From contig JAFTJZ010000006.1 of assembly GCA_017456145.1 (NCBI GenBank), positions 29,781-93,780 of the forward strand: DNA of 64,000 nt. The letters are read 5' to 3'. Under the pieces are notes generated by a model. It was not told where the DNA came from, did not search any database, and saw only the letters and a program-made list of their open reading frames with translations. Shown here one piece after another: positions 1-9,221 of the stretch (its first letter is position 1; every line of letters begins with the position of its first letter). The DNA is from Clostridia bacterium. GTDB taxonomy: Bacteria > Bacillota > Clostridia > Oscillospirales > CAG-272. A program made the translations under genes and the position numbers.

Positions 1-1
1 T

Positions 2-1309
2 GAGGACGTGGATCGTCTGCGTGATATCAAGATCAACGGCAAGAGCTGGGTAGAGAAGATCGAGGCGGAGGAGCGCGAAAAGACCGGCATCCGTACGCTG
101 CGCATCAGCTTTAATAAAGTATTTGGTTATTATATTGAGATCACCAAGTCGCTGACCTCGCAAGCTCCCGAGAGATATATCCGCAAGCAAACGCTCTCCA
201 ACTGTGAGCGCTATATCACGCAGGAGCTCAAGGACATCGAGGCGACCATCCTCGGTGCGGAGGACAAGCTGCACTCCTTGGAATACGACCTGTTCCAGCA
301 GATCCGCGGTACGGTCGCGTCGGCAGGAGAGCGGCTGCAGAGTACGGCGGCACTGCTGGCTGAGCTGGACGTCTATCTCTCGCTTGCCACCGTTGCCTCG
401 GTCAATCGTTATGTGCGCCCGACGGTAGACATGGGAGACACTGTTATCATTCGGGAAGGACGACACCCTGTGGTAGAGCAGTTTGTCAAGGATTCTTATT
501 TTGTTCCCAATGACGTGGAGCTCAATACCACCGAGCAGCGATTGATGCTGATTACGGGACCGAACATGGCGGGTAAATCGACCTATATGCGGCAGGTGGC
601 GCTGATTGTCATCATGGCGCAGATCGGCTCGTTCGTACCTGCGATGGAGGCAAAGATCGGTGTGGTCGATCAGGTTTTCACCCGCGTGGGAGCTTCGGAC
701 GATCTGGCGAGTGGACAATCCACCTTCATGCTGGAGATGAACGAGGTCGCCTACATATTGCAGAATGCGACCAAGCAAAGTCTGATCATTTACGACGAGG
801 TTGGACGGGGAACATCGACTTATGACGGCATGAGCATCGCTCGCGCCATCGTCGAATACACCAACAGTAAAAAAATCGGTGCCAAGACACTGTTTGCGAC
901 CCATTACCATGAGTTGACGGGAATGGAACAGGAGTTTGAGGGGATCGTCAATTACCATATTGCCGCAAAAAAGCGGGGCGACAGCATCACCTTTTTGCGC
1001 AAGATCGTGCGCGGCTCGACCGATGACAGCTACGGCATCGAGGTTGCCAAGCTCTCGGGACTGCCAAATGAAGTCATCAAGCGCGCCCGTGCTGTACTGG
1101 AGCAGATCGAGCAGAGCAGCGGTAAGCCCACCGTCAGCACCACACCACCCGTGCGCGAGAGTGCGCAAGACGACGGTGCGATGAGCCTGCAGGATTGCAT
1201 CAACGAGCAGGTCGTTGCCGAGCTCAAGGCAGCGGATCTCAATATCATGTCACCCTTGGAGGTCATGAACTTGGTATTCAATCTGCAAAAGCGGCTGAAG
1301 AACGGGTGA
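2..1309 (+). CDS. mutS: DNA mismatch repair protein MutS, C-terminal half (5' truncated by window)
   Basis: This is the mismatch-recognition ATPase of post-replicative repair. The reading frame is already open at base 2, so the first ~430 residues lie outside the window. What remains covers the lever/clamp helices and the complete ABC-type ATPase: Walker A GPNMAGKST (bases ~557-583) and the Walker B/D-loop stretch IIYDEVGRGTSTYDG, followed by ATHYHEL. The C-terminal tail is Ser/Pro/Ala-rich and ends in a short helical segment. mutL follows on the same strand after a 330-base gap, the usual mutSL order in Firmicutes. Identification is secure; only the start is missing. Confidence 0.97.
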   Translation, partial: EDVDRLRDIKINGKSWVEKIEAEEREKTGIRTLRISFNKVFGYYIEITKSLTSQAPERYIRKQTLSNCERYITQELKDIEATILGAEDKLHSLEYDLFQQIRGTVASAGERLQSTAALLAELDVYLSLATVASVNRYVRPTVDMGDTVIIREGRHPVVEQFVKDSYFVPNDVELNTTEQRLMLITGPNMAGKSTYMRQVALIVIMAQIGSFVPAMEAKIGVVDQVFTRVGASDDLASGQSTFMLEMNEVAYILQNATKQSLIIYDEVGRGTSTYDGMSIARAIVEYTNSKKIGAKTLFATHYHELTGMEQEFEGIVNYHIAAKKRGDSITFLRKIVRGSTDDSYGIEVAKLSGLPNEVIKRARAVLEQIEQSSGKPTVSTTPPVRESAQDDGAMSLQDCINEQVVAELKAADLNIMSPLEVMNLVFNLQKRLKNG

Positions 1310-1323
1310 GATGGGAGATGCGT

Positions 1324-1562
1324 GCGGGAGGAAACTTTTTTGGGAAAAAGTTTCCACCGCATCGGGCCGGAGGAGCAAGCCACTCCCCCTGCCGCGCAGT
1401 ACGCCATTCTCGTTGCACCGAGGAATAGCAGCGAAACGTACGTACTGACGAGTTTAGCCCCCGGCGGACAGAATACGCGCAAACGGGGATGCGTAAGGGG
1501 GCAGAGCCCCTTATGCGCGTTTCCTTTCGCCTATTTCTTCGGAGCGAACCAAAGAAATAGGC
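1324..1562. repeat. mutS-mutL intergenic hairpin cluster
   Basis: The 329-base gap between mutS and mutL carries no supportable gene but three strong inverted repeats. At 1330-1355 GGAAACTTTTT pairs with AAAAAGTTTCC, flanked by further GCGG/CCGC complementarity. At 1491-1516 GCGTAAGGGG pairs with CCCCTTATGC. At 1529-1562 GCCTATTTCTT pairs perfectly with AAGAAATAGGC and holds an inner TTCG/CGAA. The first belongs to the A/T-apex hairpin family seen in other gaps of this window. Any of them could end mutS transcription; no clear mutL promoter was recognised. Confidence 0.6.
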
Positions 1563-1638
1563 AATAAATCCAATTAGCGTTAGAATATTTTTTCGCACAA
1601 TCTAACCGGAACAAATCTCGAAACAAGGAGGTGACCCA

Positions 1639-3804
1639 ATGGGTTCCATACAAGTACTACCGTTTTCCGTTGCTAACCGCATTGCGGCGGGTGAGGTAGT
1701 GGAGCGTCCTGCATCAGCCATCAAGGAGCTGATCGAGAACGCGATGGATGCCGATGCCACGCGCATCACAGTGGAGATTCAAAACGGAGGCATGACCTTT
1801 ATGCGGGTCACCGATGACGGCTGCGGCATGAGTGCGGATGACCTGGCGATGTGCATACGACGTCACGCCACCAGCAAGATCAGAAGTGCTGCCGATCTTT
1901 CCACCGTTCTGACCATGGGATTTCGCGGAGAGGCGCTTGCAGCCATTGCCTCGGTTTGCGAGATGCGAATCATGTCCCGCCGTCACGATGAGGAGATGGG
2001 CAATATTCTGGAGGCCAGTCAAGGGAACATGATCAGTGTCCGCGAGACGGGCTGTATGGTCGGAACGACGGTCATCGTCGAGGAGTTGTTTGCCTCGGTT
2101 CCTGCCCGCCGCAAGTTTATGCGCCGCGATGCGACCGAGGCGCAGGCGGTGGTCAGTATTGTCGAAAAGCTGGCGCTTGCCCGTCCTGATATCGCTTTCC
2201 GCCTGATCGTGGATGGCAACACCAAGCTGCAGACGGCAGGAGACGGCAATCTCAAGGCCACGATCTATGCCACACTCGGCAAGGAATTTGCCAACCGCAT
2301 GATTGAGGTCAAGGGTGCCTTGGATGGGGTGGAGCTGTCGGGCTTTATCAGTCGCCCGGATTTTGTTCGCGGAACACGCAGCGCAGAAAATTTCTTTATC
2401 AATCGCCGCTACGTTCGCAGCGCCCCCGCCGCAGCGGCGCTCGAGCAGGCGTATCATTCCTTTATGGCGACGGAAAAATTCCCTGCCTGCGTTCTGCACC
2501 TGTCCATGAACCCCGAGGCAGTGGATTTCAACGTTCACCCTGCCAAGCTGGAGGTGAAATTTTCCCGCGAGTCGGCGGTGTTTACGGTAATATATACCAC
2601 GGTACGAAGTGCGTTGTCGGCAGATGAAAGTCGTCCCGAGCTGCATTTTGCCATATCACGGCAAGCGGCGACACAAAAAGCGGATAAATCCATGGCGGGG
2701 GAGAGAACCACGACAACCCGTCGCACCTCGGACGCGTTTGCACCCGTTTATGACCGCAAGGTCGCGGCGGCTGCACCGGAGGGCAACCGTGCGGGCAAGC
2801 AAATGTCGTTGACCGAAAAAGAGGTGGCGCCAAGTCCGTCTTCTTCTTTGGGAAGAGCACCTTCTGCGCCGTCGGGGGAGCCTCCCGTGTGCGTCCCGCC
2901 CATCGCCGTGCCGAGCGACACGCTGCCATCGGATATGCCGCCTGCGACACCGCCGTCAACGGATGACATTTCTGTGCCGAGTGAAAGCATGCCAAGTCCG
3001 CCGACATCCCGTGGGGAGCCCTTGATCACGGCGGAGCAATATGCCAAGGCAATTGTCGGCGGGCGGTATCACGCGCAGCAGAGTGCTGAGACGATGTCCT
3101 CTGAAGGCGAAAAGCCAAGTGCAGAGCCGCCCTCGGTCAATGAGGCGAAGGCGACGGCGGAGCCTTCCCCGCCAATTGGGGAAAAGCCCGCTGCCCCACA
3201 TGAGGAGGGCAGGATGCCTGCCATGAAAAACTGGCGCATCGTCGGGCAGATATTCAACTCTTACATTATCGTGGAGACCGAAGACAAGATGCTGATGATC
3301 GATCAACACGCCGCCCACGAGCGCTTGCTGTACGAGCAGCTGCGGGCGCGTATGCATGAGGTGCAGCCGACCTCGCAGCCCTTGTTCCTGCCACTGGAGG
3401 TTATGATGATGAGCGATGAGGTGGTCGCGCTGTGTGACTACCAAAAGGAGCTGGAATCGATCGGGTTCAGCTTTACGGCGAAACGCAACACGCTGGAGGT
3501 CAGCGCACTTCCGACGGGGATCGATCGCGAGGTGGCGTCGGATATGCTGTGTACCATCGCAGAACGCATCCGCAACAATACGGGCGGTGCGCGGCTGACA
3601 AGAGACATCATCTTTGAGCGCGCGCTCTATCAGGGGGCTTGCAAGGCCGCCATCAAGGCGGGACGCACCTATGCACAGGAGCATCTGGAATGGTTGGTTG
3701 AGCAGCTGATGCAGCTGCCCGATATCACCGTCTGCCCCCACGGCAGACCCGTCGCCATGCAGATGAGTAAGCAGAATATCGATCATCAGTTTGAGAGAAG
3801 TTAA
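1639..3804 (+). CDS. mutL: DNA mismatch repair protein MutL (endonuclease type)
   Basis: This 721-residue protein couples MutS recognition to strand incision. The N-terminal GHKL ATPase shows ELIENAMDADA (31-41), DDGCGM (~59-64) and GFRGEAL. A long Pro/Ser/Ala/Glu-rich linker (~340-530) precedes the C-terminal dimerisation/nuclease domain. That domain carries the metal-binding motif DQHAAHERLLYE (from residue 555), matching DQHAX2EX4E, and CPHGRP (~699). Both are signs of a MutL that nicks DNA itself, as in bacteria without MutH. The start is set by an AGGAGGTGACCC ribosome binding site. The linker is longer than in many homologues. mutS lies upstream. Confidence 0.97.
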   Translation: MGSIQVLPFSVANRIAAGEVVERPASAIKELIENAMDADATRITVEIQNGGMTFMRVTDDGCGMSADDLAMCIRRHATSKIRSAADLSTVLTMGFRGEALAAIASVCEMRIMSRRHDEEMGNILEASQGNMISVRETGCMVGTTVIVEELFASVPARRKFMRRDATEAQAVVSIVEKLALARPDIAFRLIVDGNTKLQTAGDGNLKATIYATLGKEFANRMIEVKGALDGVELSGFISRPDFVRGTRSAENFFINRRYVRSAPAAAALEQAYHSFMATEKFPACVLHLSMNPEAVDFNVHPAKLEVKFSRESAVFTVIYTTVRSALSADESRPELHFAISRQAATQKADKSMAGERTTTTRRTSDAFAPVYDRKVAAAAPEGNRAGKQMSLTEKEVAPSPSSSLGRAPSAPSGEPPVCVPPIAVPSDTLPSDMPPATPPSTDDISVPSESMPSPPTSRGEPLITAEQYAKAIVGGRYHAQQSAETMSSEGEKPSAEPPSVNEAKATAEPSPPIGEKPAAPHEEGRMPAMKNWRIVGQIFNSYIIVETEDKMLMIDQHAAHERLLYEQLRARMHEVQPTSQPLFLPLEVMMMSDEVVALCDYQKELESIGFSFTAKRNTLEVSALPTGIDREVASDMLCTIAERIRNNTGGARLTRDIIFERALYQGACKAAIKAGRTYAQEHLEWLVEQLMQLPDITVCPHGRPVAMQMSKQNIDHQFERS

Positions 3805-3992
3805 AGAGGCGGGAGATGTGAGGCGCTGCCCCACGCTCCGCGTTGACTTCCAAAAACTTTTGGAAAAATTTATTCATTTTGGAATATGGTTTTTCGGAAT
3901 CCAACCCCCCGGGTCGCTTGCGACCGACTTTTTCTCAAAAAAGGGGGGCCGCCGAAGGCAAAAAATAAGGATGTAAAGGAAAACGAAAATAT
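3805..3992. repeat. mutL-tgt intergenic inverted repeats, one with three-way-junction geometry
   Basis: No gene is supportable here. The gap contains a GGCGCTGCCCC-type motif, a TTCCAAAA/TTTTGGAA hairpin (~3849) that recurs almost unchanged near 37202, and an element at 3905-3948. In that element CCCCCC and GGGGGG form an outer stem around two hairpins, GGTCGC/GCGACC and TTTTT/AAAAA. The tgt ribosome binding site AAAGGA sits at the end of the gap. Confidence 0.55.
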
Positions 3993-5192
3993 ATGAATCA
4001 GGATCAAATGATACAAGAAGAAATCAATGCGCCCAAGCCCATCCCGCGCTACGGAAAATTTGACGTGCTTGCCCGCCAAGGGAGAGCGAGACGCGGCGTG
4101 CTGCACACGGTACACGGCGACATTCAGACCCCCGTGTTCATGAACGTCGGTACCTGCGCTGCCATCAAGGGCGGTGTCAATACCATGCAGCTGCGCGATC
4201 TGGATTGTCAGGTGGAGCTGTCCAACACTTACCATTTACACCTGCGTCCCGGTGATCGCCTCATTCACAACATGGGCGGTATCCGCAAGTTTATGAATTG
4301 GGACGGCCCCGTGCTGACGGATAGCGGTGGATTTCAGGTATTCTCGTTGTCTTCTCTGCGTAAAATAACCGAGGAAGGCGTTCGCTTTGCCTCACATATC
4401 GACGGCAAGCGCATTTTCATGGGCCCTGAGGAGAGTATGCAGATTCAATCCAACCTCGCCTCGACCATCGCTATGGCATTTGATGAGTGTATTGAAAATC
4501 CCGCGCCCTACAACTACGTCAAGGAGTCCTGCGCGAGAACCGTTCGCTGGTTGCAGCGCTGCAAGGCAGAAATGGCGCGGCTCAATACGCTGCCCGACAC
4601 CATCAATCCCGATCAGCTGTTATTCGGAATCAACCAAGGCTCGACCTACGAGGATCTGCGCATCGAGCATATGAAACGTATCGCCGAGCTGGATCTGCCC
4701 GGTTACGCCATCGGCGGTCTTGCCGTGGGTGAGAAGACCGAGGATATGTATCGCATCATCGACGCTGTCGAGCCGTATATGCCACAGGAGAAACCCCGCT
4801 ATTTGATGGGAGTCGGTACGCCTTGTAACATTTTGGAGGCGGTGCATCTTGGTGTGGATTTCTTCGATTGTGTCATGCCCTCCCGCAACGCCCGCCATGG
4901 AAATATTTTCACATGGCACGGAAAAATGAATTTGTGTAATGAGAAATACGCCGAGGACGGCAGACCCTTTGATAAGGATTGCGGCTGTCCTGCCTGCCGC
5001 CATTACAGCCGTTCGTACGTCCGTCACTTGATCAAGGCCAAGGAGGCGGTTGGAATGCAGCTGGCCGTTATGCACAATTTGTATTTCTATAACAATTTGA
5101 CCCGCCGTATCCGTGAGGCACTGGACGAGGGACGATTTGAGGAGTTTTATCAGAAGTACCATATTAAGCTCGGCGAGCGGTCGGAGGATTAA
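3993..5192 (+). CDS. tgt: Queuine/preQ1 tRNA-guanine transglycosylase
   Basis: Tgt exchanges guanine-34 of GUN-anticodon tRNAs for the queuosine precursor preQ1. At 399 residues the length is normal. DSGGFQVFSL holds the base-binding Asp, DCVMPSRNARHG holds the nucleophilic Asp, and CGCPACRHYSRSYVRHL with the downstream His forms the zinc site. An N-terminal extension of about 20 residues precedes the barrel. The start is the first ATG after AAAGGA. No queuosine synthesis genes (queCDEF) or YajC/SecD, which often adjoin tgt, occur in this window. Confidence 0.96.
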   Translation: MNQDQMIQEEINAPKPIPRYGKFDVLARQGRARRGVLHTVHGDIQTPVFMNVGTCAAIKGGVNTMQLRDLDCQVELSNTYHLHLRPGDRLIHNMGGIRKFMNWDGPVLTDSGGFQVFSLSSLRKITEEGVRFASHIDGKRIFMGPEESMQIQSNLASTIAMAFDECIENPAPYNYVKESCARTVRWLQRCKAEMARLNTLPDTINPDQLLFGINQGSTYEDLRIEHMKRIAELDLPGYAIGGLAVGEKTEDMYRIIDAVEPYMPQEKPRYLMGVGTPCNILEAVHLGVDFFDCVMPSRNARHGNIFTWHGKMNLCNEKYAEDGRPFDKDCGCPACRHYSRSYVRHLIKAKEAVGMQLAVMHNLYFYNNLTRRIREALDEGRFEEFYQKYHIKLGERSED

Positions 5193-5240
5193 CTACACAA
5201 CGACAGGTAGAAAAAATAAACTCAAGAGAGAAGGAGTACG

Positions 5241-5918
5241 ATGATAATGGCACACATCGATGCGGTAATTTTTGATATGGACGGTACGCTGTTTGATACC
5301 GAACAGGTGTACCAGCGCGCGTGGATCGAGGCGGGTGCGCGGTTGCAATTTGCGCATGTCAAGGACGCGCTTGCGGCTTGTACGGGATGCAACAATGCCG
5401 ATACCCGTAAATATTTTATGAAGACATATGCCGATATCGTGGATTATGATGAATTTGCTGCCGTTCGGGATGGGCTTTACGACGAGATCATCGAACGAGA
5501 AGGCTTGCAGCTCAAGCCGGGTGCACGGGAGACGCTGCAATGGCTTAAGGGGCGAGGCATACCGATGGCACTGGGAACTTCAACCTATCCCCCACGTGTG
5601 CCGCGCAATTTGGAGAAGGCCGGCCTGACGCAGTATTTTGACGCGGTAGTCATGGGGAACATGGTCAAGAAGGGAAAGCCCGATCCCGAGACGTTTTTGA
5701 CGGCGGCACAAATGCTTGGTGTCAAGCCCGAGCATTGCATCGGAGTGGAGGATTCCTTCAACGGTGTACGCGCACTGCATGCTGCGGGAATGTATACCAT
5801 TATGGTACCTGATCTGGTGCAGCCCGATGCGGCACTGCTGCCGCTGATCGACGCGGTGTGTGATAATTTGCTTGAAATTCAAACCATCGTTGAAAAAATC
5901 AACGGTTGGGACAAATAA
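5241..5918 (+). CDS. HAD-superfamily hydrolase, beta-phosphoglucomutase/phosphatase-like
   Basis: This 225-residue soluble protein has the full HAD motif set. DMDGTLFDTE near the N terminus holds the nucleophile and general acid, followed by an alpha-helical cap. LGTST is motif II, KKGKPDPETFL motif III and GVEDSFNGVRA motif IV. The cap type and motifs fit subfamily I (phosphatases or phosphomutases acting on sugar phosphates or 2-phosphoglycolate); the substrate cannot be read from sequence. An in-frame ATG two codons downstream (5247) is an alternative start; AAGGAG precedes both. tldD begins 15 bases after the stop. Confidence 0.85.
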   Translation: MIMAHIDAVIFDMDGTLFDTEQVYQRAWIEAGARLQFAHVKDALAACTGCNNADTRKYFMKTYADIVDYDEFAAVRDGLYDEIIEREGLQLKPGARETLQWLKGRGIPMALGTSTYPPRVPRNLEKAGLTQYFDAVVMGNMVKKGKPDPETFLTAAQMLGVKPEHCIGVEDSFNGVRALHAAGMYTIMVPDLVQPDAALLPLIDAVCDNLLEIQTIVEKINGWDK

Positions 5919-5932
5919 GTGGAGGAGAGGAC

Positions 5933-7318
5933 ATGATCATCGAAAGAAAATTGTTGGAACAGTTGCTTGCCGTGGCAATGTCCACGGGAGCAGATTTTGC
6001 CGAGCTGTATGCGGAAAATACGCAGAACAACAGTGTACGCCTGATGGATCGTAAGATCGACCAGATCGGCAGCAACACCATCTCGGGAGCAGGCATCCGT
6101 GCCTTTCTCGGTACGCGGACGGTGTATGCGTCCACGAGCGATCTGACGCCCGCGGGACTTATGCAGTGTGCCCGCGCTGTGGCGCAGGCAATGGGCGAGG
6201 GAAATGCGCAGGTCTGTGTTGTGTTGACCGAGCGAATGTTTCCCAACATTCACCCAGTCAAGGTCATTCCGTCCTCGGTGGCGACGGCGCAGAAGATCGA
6301 TATTCTTCGCACGGCCTGCACCGCGGCGGACACGTATGATGATAAGATCAGTCAGGTCATCGGCAACCTTGCCGACGTAGATCATACCATTCTGATTGCC
6401 AACAGCGAGGGCCTTTATACGCAGGACAGACATATACGCACCCGCATTGCCGTCAGTGCAACAGCGTCGGATCGCGGAGAGAATCAGATGGGCTCGGCAT
6501 CCCCCGGTGGTGGCGTAGGCATGGAGCTGTTTGAAACGGTCGATCCCGTACAGGTTGGTCGTCGGGCAGCTGCGCAGGCCATGATCAATCTGCGGGCGGA
6601 CTACTGTCCCGCGGGTAAGATGACGGTCGCCATTGAGAACGGGTTTGGCGGCGTTATTTTCCACGAGGCCTGCGGACACTCGCTGGAATCAGACAGCGTT
6701 GCCATTGGAGCGTCACAAATGTGCGGCAAGCTGGGGCAGAAGATCGCCAACGAAAAGGTGACCGCCATTGACGACGGTACCATCCCCGGTGCGTGGGGCT
6801 CGGTCAATATCGACGACGAGGGCAATCCCACCCAACGAAACGTGCTGATCGAGAACGGCGTGCTGAAAAATTATATGATCGACCGTCTGGGATCTCGCCG
6901 TATGGGGCTGCCCATGACAGGCAACAGCCGTCGGCAAAATTATGCCTACGAGCCATCCTCCCGCATGACCAACACCTATATTGACAACGGTCCCGATAAA
7001 AATGAGGACATCATCGCGTCGATCGAATACGGTCTGTATGCCAAGAGCATGGGCGGCGGCTCGGTCAACCCGCTGACGGGTGCGTTTAACTTTTCGGTCA
7101 ACGAGGGATATATCGTCCGCAACGGTAAGATCTGTGAGGCGGTGCGCGGCGCATCTTTGATCGGTACGGGCTCTCAAATTTTACAAGACATTGATATGGT
7201 CGGGCAAAATTTGGATCGTGCGCAGGGAATGTGCGGCTCGTCCAGCGGCAGCATTCCTACCGATGTGGGACAGCCGCTGATCCGCGTGTCGTCCATTACT
7301 GTGGGCGGGCGCAACTGA
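5933..7318 (+). CDS. tldD: TldD metalloprotease subunit
   Basis: TldD is the catalytic half of the TldD/TldE zinc protease, which degrades unfolded peptides and processes certain peptide natural products in other bacteria. HEACGH (residues ~244-249) matches the family HExxxH zinc motif. The conserved C-terminal end, GMCGSSSG then VGQPLIRVSSITVGG, is present. The start is placed at 5933, after GGAGGAGAGG; an upstream in-frame ATG at 5906 would overlap the HAD gene and has no ribosome binding site. tldE follows 16 bases later, so the pair should be co-translated. No peptide precursor gene was noticed nearby. Confidence 0.93.
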   Translation: MIIERKLLEQLLAVAMSTGADFAELYAENTQNNSVRLMDRKIDQIGSNTISGAGIRAFLGTRTVYASTSDLTPAGLMQCARAVAQAMGEGNAQVCVVLTERMFPNIHPVKVIPSSVATAQKIDILRTACTAADTYDDKISQVIGNLADVDHTILIANSEGLYTQDRHIRTRIAVSATASDRGENQMGSASPGGGVGMELFETVDPVQVGRRAAAQAMINLRADYCPAGKMTVAIENGFGGVIFHEACGHSLESDSVAIGASQMCGKLGQKIANEKVTAIDDGTIPGAWGSVNIDDEGNPTQRNVLIENGVLKNYMIDRLGSRRMGLPMTGNSRRQNYAYEPSSRMTNTYIDNGPDKNEDIIASIEYGLYAKSMGGGSVNPLTGAFNFSVNEGYIVRNGKICEAVRGASLIGTGSQILQDIDMVGQNLDRAQGMCGSSSGSIPTDVGQPLIRVSSITVGGRN

Positions 7319-7334
7319 TGGAGGTGCCAATACG

Positions 7335-8681
7335 ATGAAATTTGAACAAATAAAAGAAATTCTTGTTGCCGCAGCAGCGCGCGAGGGCATAAAGATTTAC
7401 GAAATTTATGCCATGAACGACCGCAGCATGAGCACCGAAACGCTCAAGGATGAGATCAGCGCATTTTCCTACGGTGTATCGGGCGGTGTCAGCTTTCGCT
7501 GCATCGTGGACGGAAAAATGGGTTATGCATCGGGCGAGCTGATGACCGAGGAGGCCCTCTCATCTCTGGTTACGCAGGCTGCCGAAAACGCTCGCTGTAT
7601 TGAAAATGATGATGTGGTGGAAATTTTTGCAGGCTCCGCGCAATATGATGAAGTGAAAACGGGCGATTTTACACTTCCCGAGGCAGCACAGCTCAAGGAT
7701 TGGGCACTCCGACTGCAAAGGGAGACCTACGCGCAGGATGCCATGGTCAGCGATGGTACGCAAAGCACGGCGCTGGCGTATGAAAGTGAAATCGATTTGT
7801 ACAACTCTCGCGGGCTGTCGTTGCACAATCGTGTCGGGATTTCCGGCGCGGGTGTTTATGCCGTCGTCAAGGCAAGCGAGGATGATGCGGAGATGGACGG
7901 AAAGATCATTCCGGGTTCGTCTTATGAGGATTTTGCTGCAGTTCCTGCCGAGGTGGTCAAGGATGCTAAGGCACGTCTGGGGGCGGCCGTGATGGATTCC
8001 GGGCGATATGACTGTATCCTGTGTGCTCAGCAGGTAAGAGCGCTTTTGTCGGTCTTTTCCGCTGTTTTTTCGGCAAAGCAGGTGCAGATGGGGCTTTCGC
8101 TGCTGGGAGGAAAGATGGGCGAGAAGATTGCCTCGGATTGTTTGAATATTACCGACGATCCCCGCGATCCTCATTGCCCTGTGCAGACCTCGTTTGACGG
8201 CGAGGGCGTGGCAACGTATCAAAAGCCGATGATCGAGGGCGGCGTGTTGAAAAATTATCTGTATGATCTTACCACGGCCAAAAAGGACGGCGTGACGTCT
8301 ACGGGTAACGGTCAGCGTGGCAGCTATGCCTCGCCGGTCTCCATTGCCCCGTATTGTTTCCGTGTCGAGGCAGGGAAGATGAGCCGCGAGGATATGATGG
8401 CGGCGATCGGTGACGGCATCATGATCACAGAGCTCAAGGGACTTCACGCGGGTGCAAATGCCGTTTCGGGTGATTTTTCCATTGAGAGCGCGGGGTTCCG
8501 CATTCGCGACGGCAAGCGCGCCGAGGCGATCAAGACCTTTACCATCGCGGGCAATTTCTTCGAGCTGCTCAAAACCATTGACGGCGTGGGTGACCGTGTG
8601 GACTACGGATTCCCCGGTGGCTTTACCGTGTTTGCCGCACCGGATCTGCTCTTGCGCGGTGTCAGCGTCGCGGGGAAATGA
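7335..8681 (+). CDS. tldE: TldE/PmbA non-catalytic protease subunit
   Basis: This 448-residue partner of TldD shares the fold but lacks an HExxxH motif, as expected for TldE/PmbA. Typical features are the N-terminal segment with AFSYGVSGGVSFRCI, the central TSFDGEGVATYQKPMIEGG, and the C-terminal GDFSIESAGFRIRDG. The ribosome binding site GGAGGTG lies 6-12 bases upstream. The stop codon overlaps the Nudix start in an ATGA arrangement, suggesting translational coupling. Confidence 0.92.
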   Translation: MKFEQIKEILVAAAAREGIKIYEIYAMNDRSMSTETLKDEISAFSYGVSGGVSFRCIVDGKMGYASGELMTEEALSSLVTQAAENARCIENDDVVEIFAGSAQYDEVKTGDFTLPEAAQLKDWALRLQRETYAQDAMVSDGTQSTALAYESEIDLYNSRGLSLHNRVGISGAGVYAVVKASEDDAEMDGKIIPGSSYEDFAAVPAEVVKDAKARLGAAVMDSGRYDCILCAQQVRALLSVFSAVFSAKQVQMGLSLLGGKMGEKIASDCLNITDDPRDPHCPVQTSFDGEGVATYQKPMIEGGVLKNYLYDLTTAKKDGVTSTGNGQRGSYASPVSIAPYCFRVEAGKMSREDMMAAIGDGIMITELKGLHAGANAVSGDFSIESAGFRIRDGKRAEAIKTFTIAGNFFELLKTIDGVGDRVDYGFPGGFTVFAAPDLLLRGVSVAGK

Positions 8682-9193
8682 GTGCCATGGAGCTGTGGGA
8701 TGCTTATGACAGCGGGGAACGCCGCACGGGACAGACCTTGGTGCGCGGCGAGCCGATCCCCCAGGGACGATACCACATGGTCTGCGAGGCGCTGGTGCGC
8801 CATACCGATGGGGAGTATCTTTTGATGCATCGGGTACTGACCAAGGCGGCTTATCCCGGTTACTTTGAGGCGACGGCAGGCGGTTCGGCGCTGTGCGGCG
8901 AGGACGCGCTCACCTGTATGCGGCGAGAGCTGATGGAGGAGACGGGCATCGTCGGCGTGACCTTGACGCTTGTCGCTAAGAGTCATGACGAACAAGAGCG
9001 AGCCATTTTTTACAGCTATCTTGCCTTGACGGATGTCGACAAGGCTGCCATCACGCTGCAGCAGGGCGAGACGGACGGTTACCGCTGGCTCTCCGAGGCG
9101 GATTTTATCGCACACATCCACTCCGATCGGGTGATCGATCGGCAAAAGGCGAGATATGCTGACTATTTCCGACGGATCGGATATCTTGAATGA
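8678..9193 (+). CDS. Nudix hydrolase
   Basis: This 171-residue protein carries a complete Nudix box, GSALCGEDALTC followed by MRRELMEETGI, matching GX5EX7REUXEEXGU and binding Mg2+ for pyrophosphate cleavage. The N-terminal part (WDAYDSGERRTGQTLVRGE, then YHMVCEALV) resembles the branch related to isopentenyl-diphosphate isomerase and YfcD, but the substrate is open. It overlaps the tldE stop by 4 bases (ATGA); an internal ATG at 8687 is an alternative start. Confidence 0.88.
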   Translation: MSAMELWDAYDSGERRTGQTLVRGEPIPQGRYHMVCEALVRHTDGEYLLMHRVLTKAAYPGYFEATAGGSALCGEDALTCMRRELMEETGIVGVTLTLVAKSHDEQERAIFYSYLALTDVDKAAITLQQGETDGYRWLSEADFIAHIHSDRVIDRQKARYADYFRRIGYLE

Positions 9194-9221
9194 TTTTACA
9201 ACACAAAAGGAGATTTTAGAT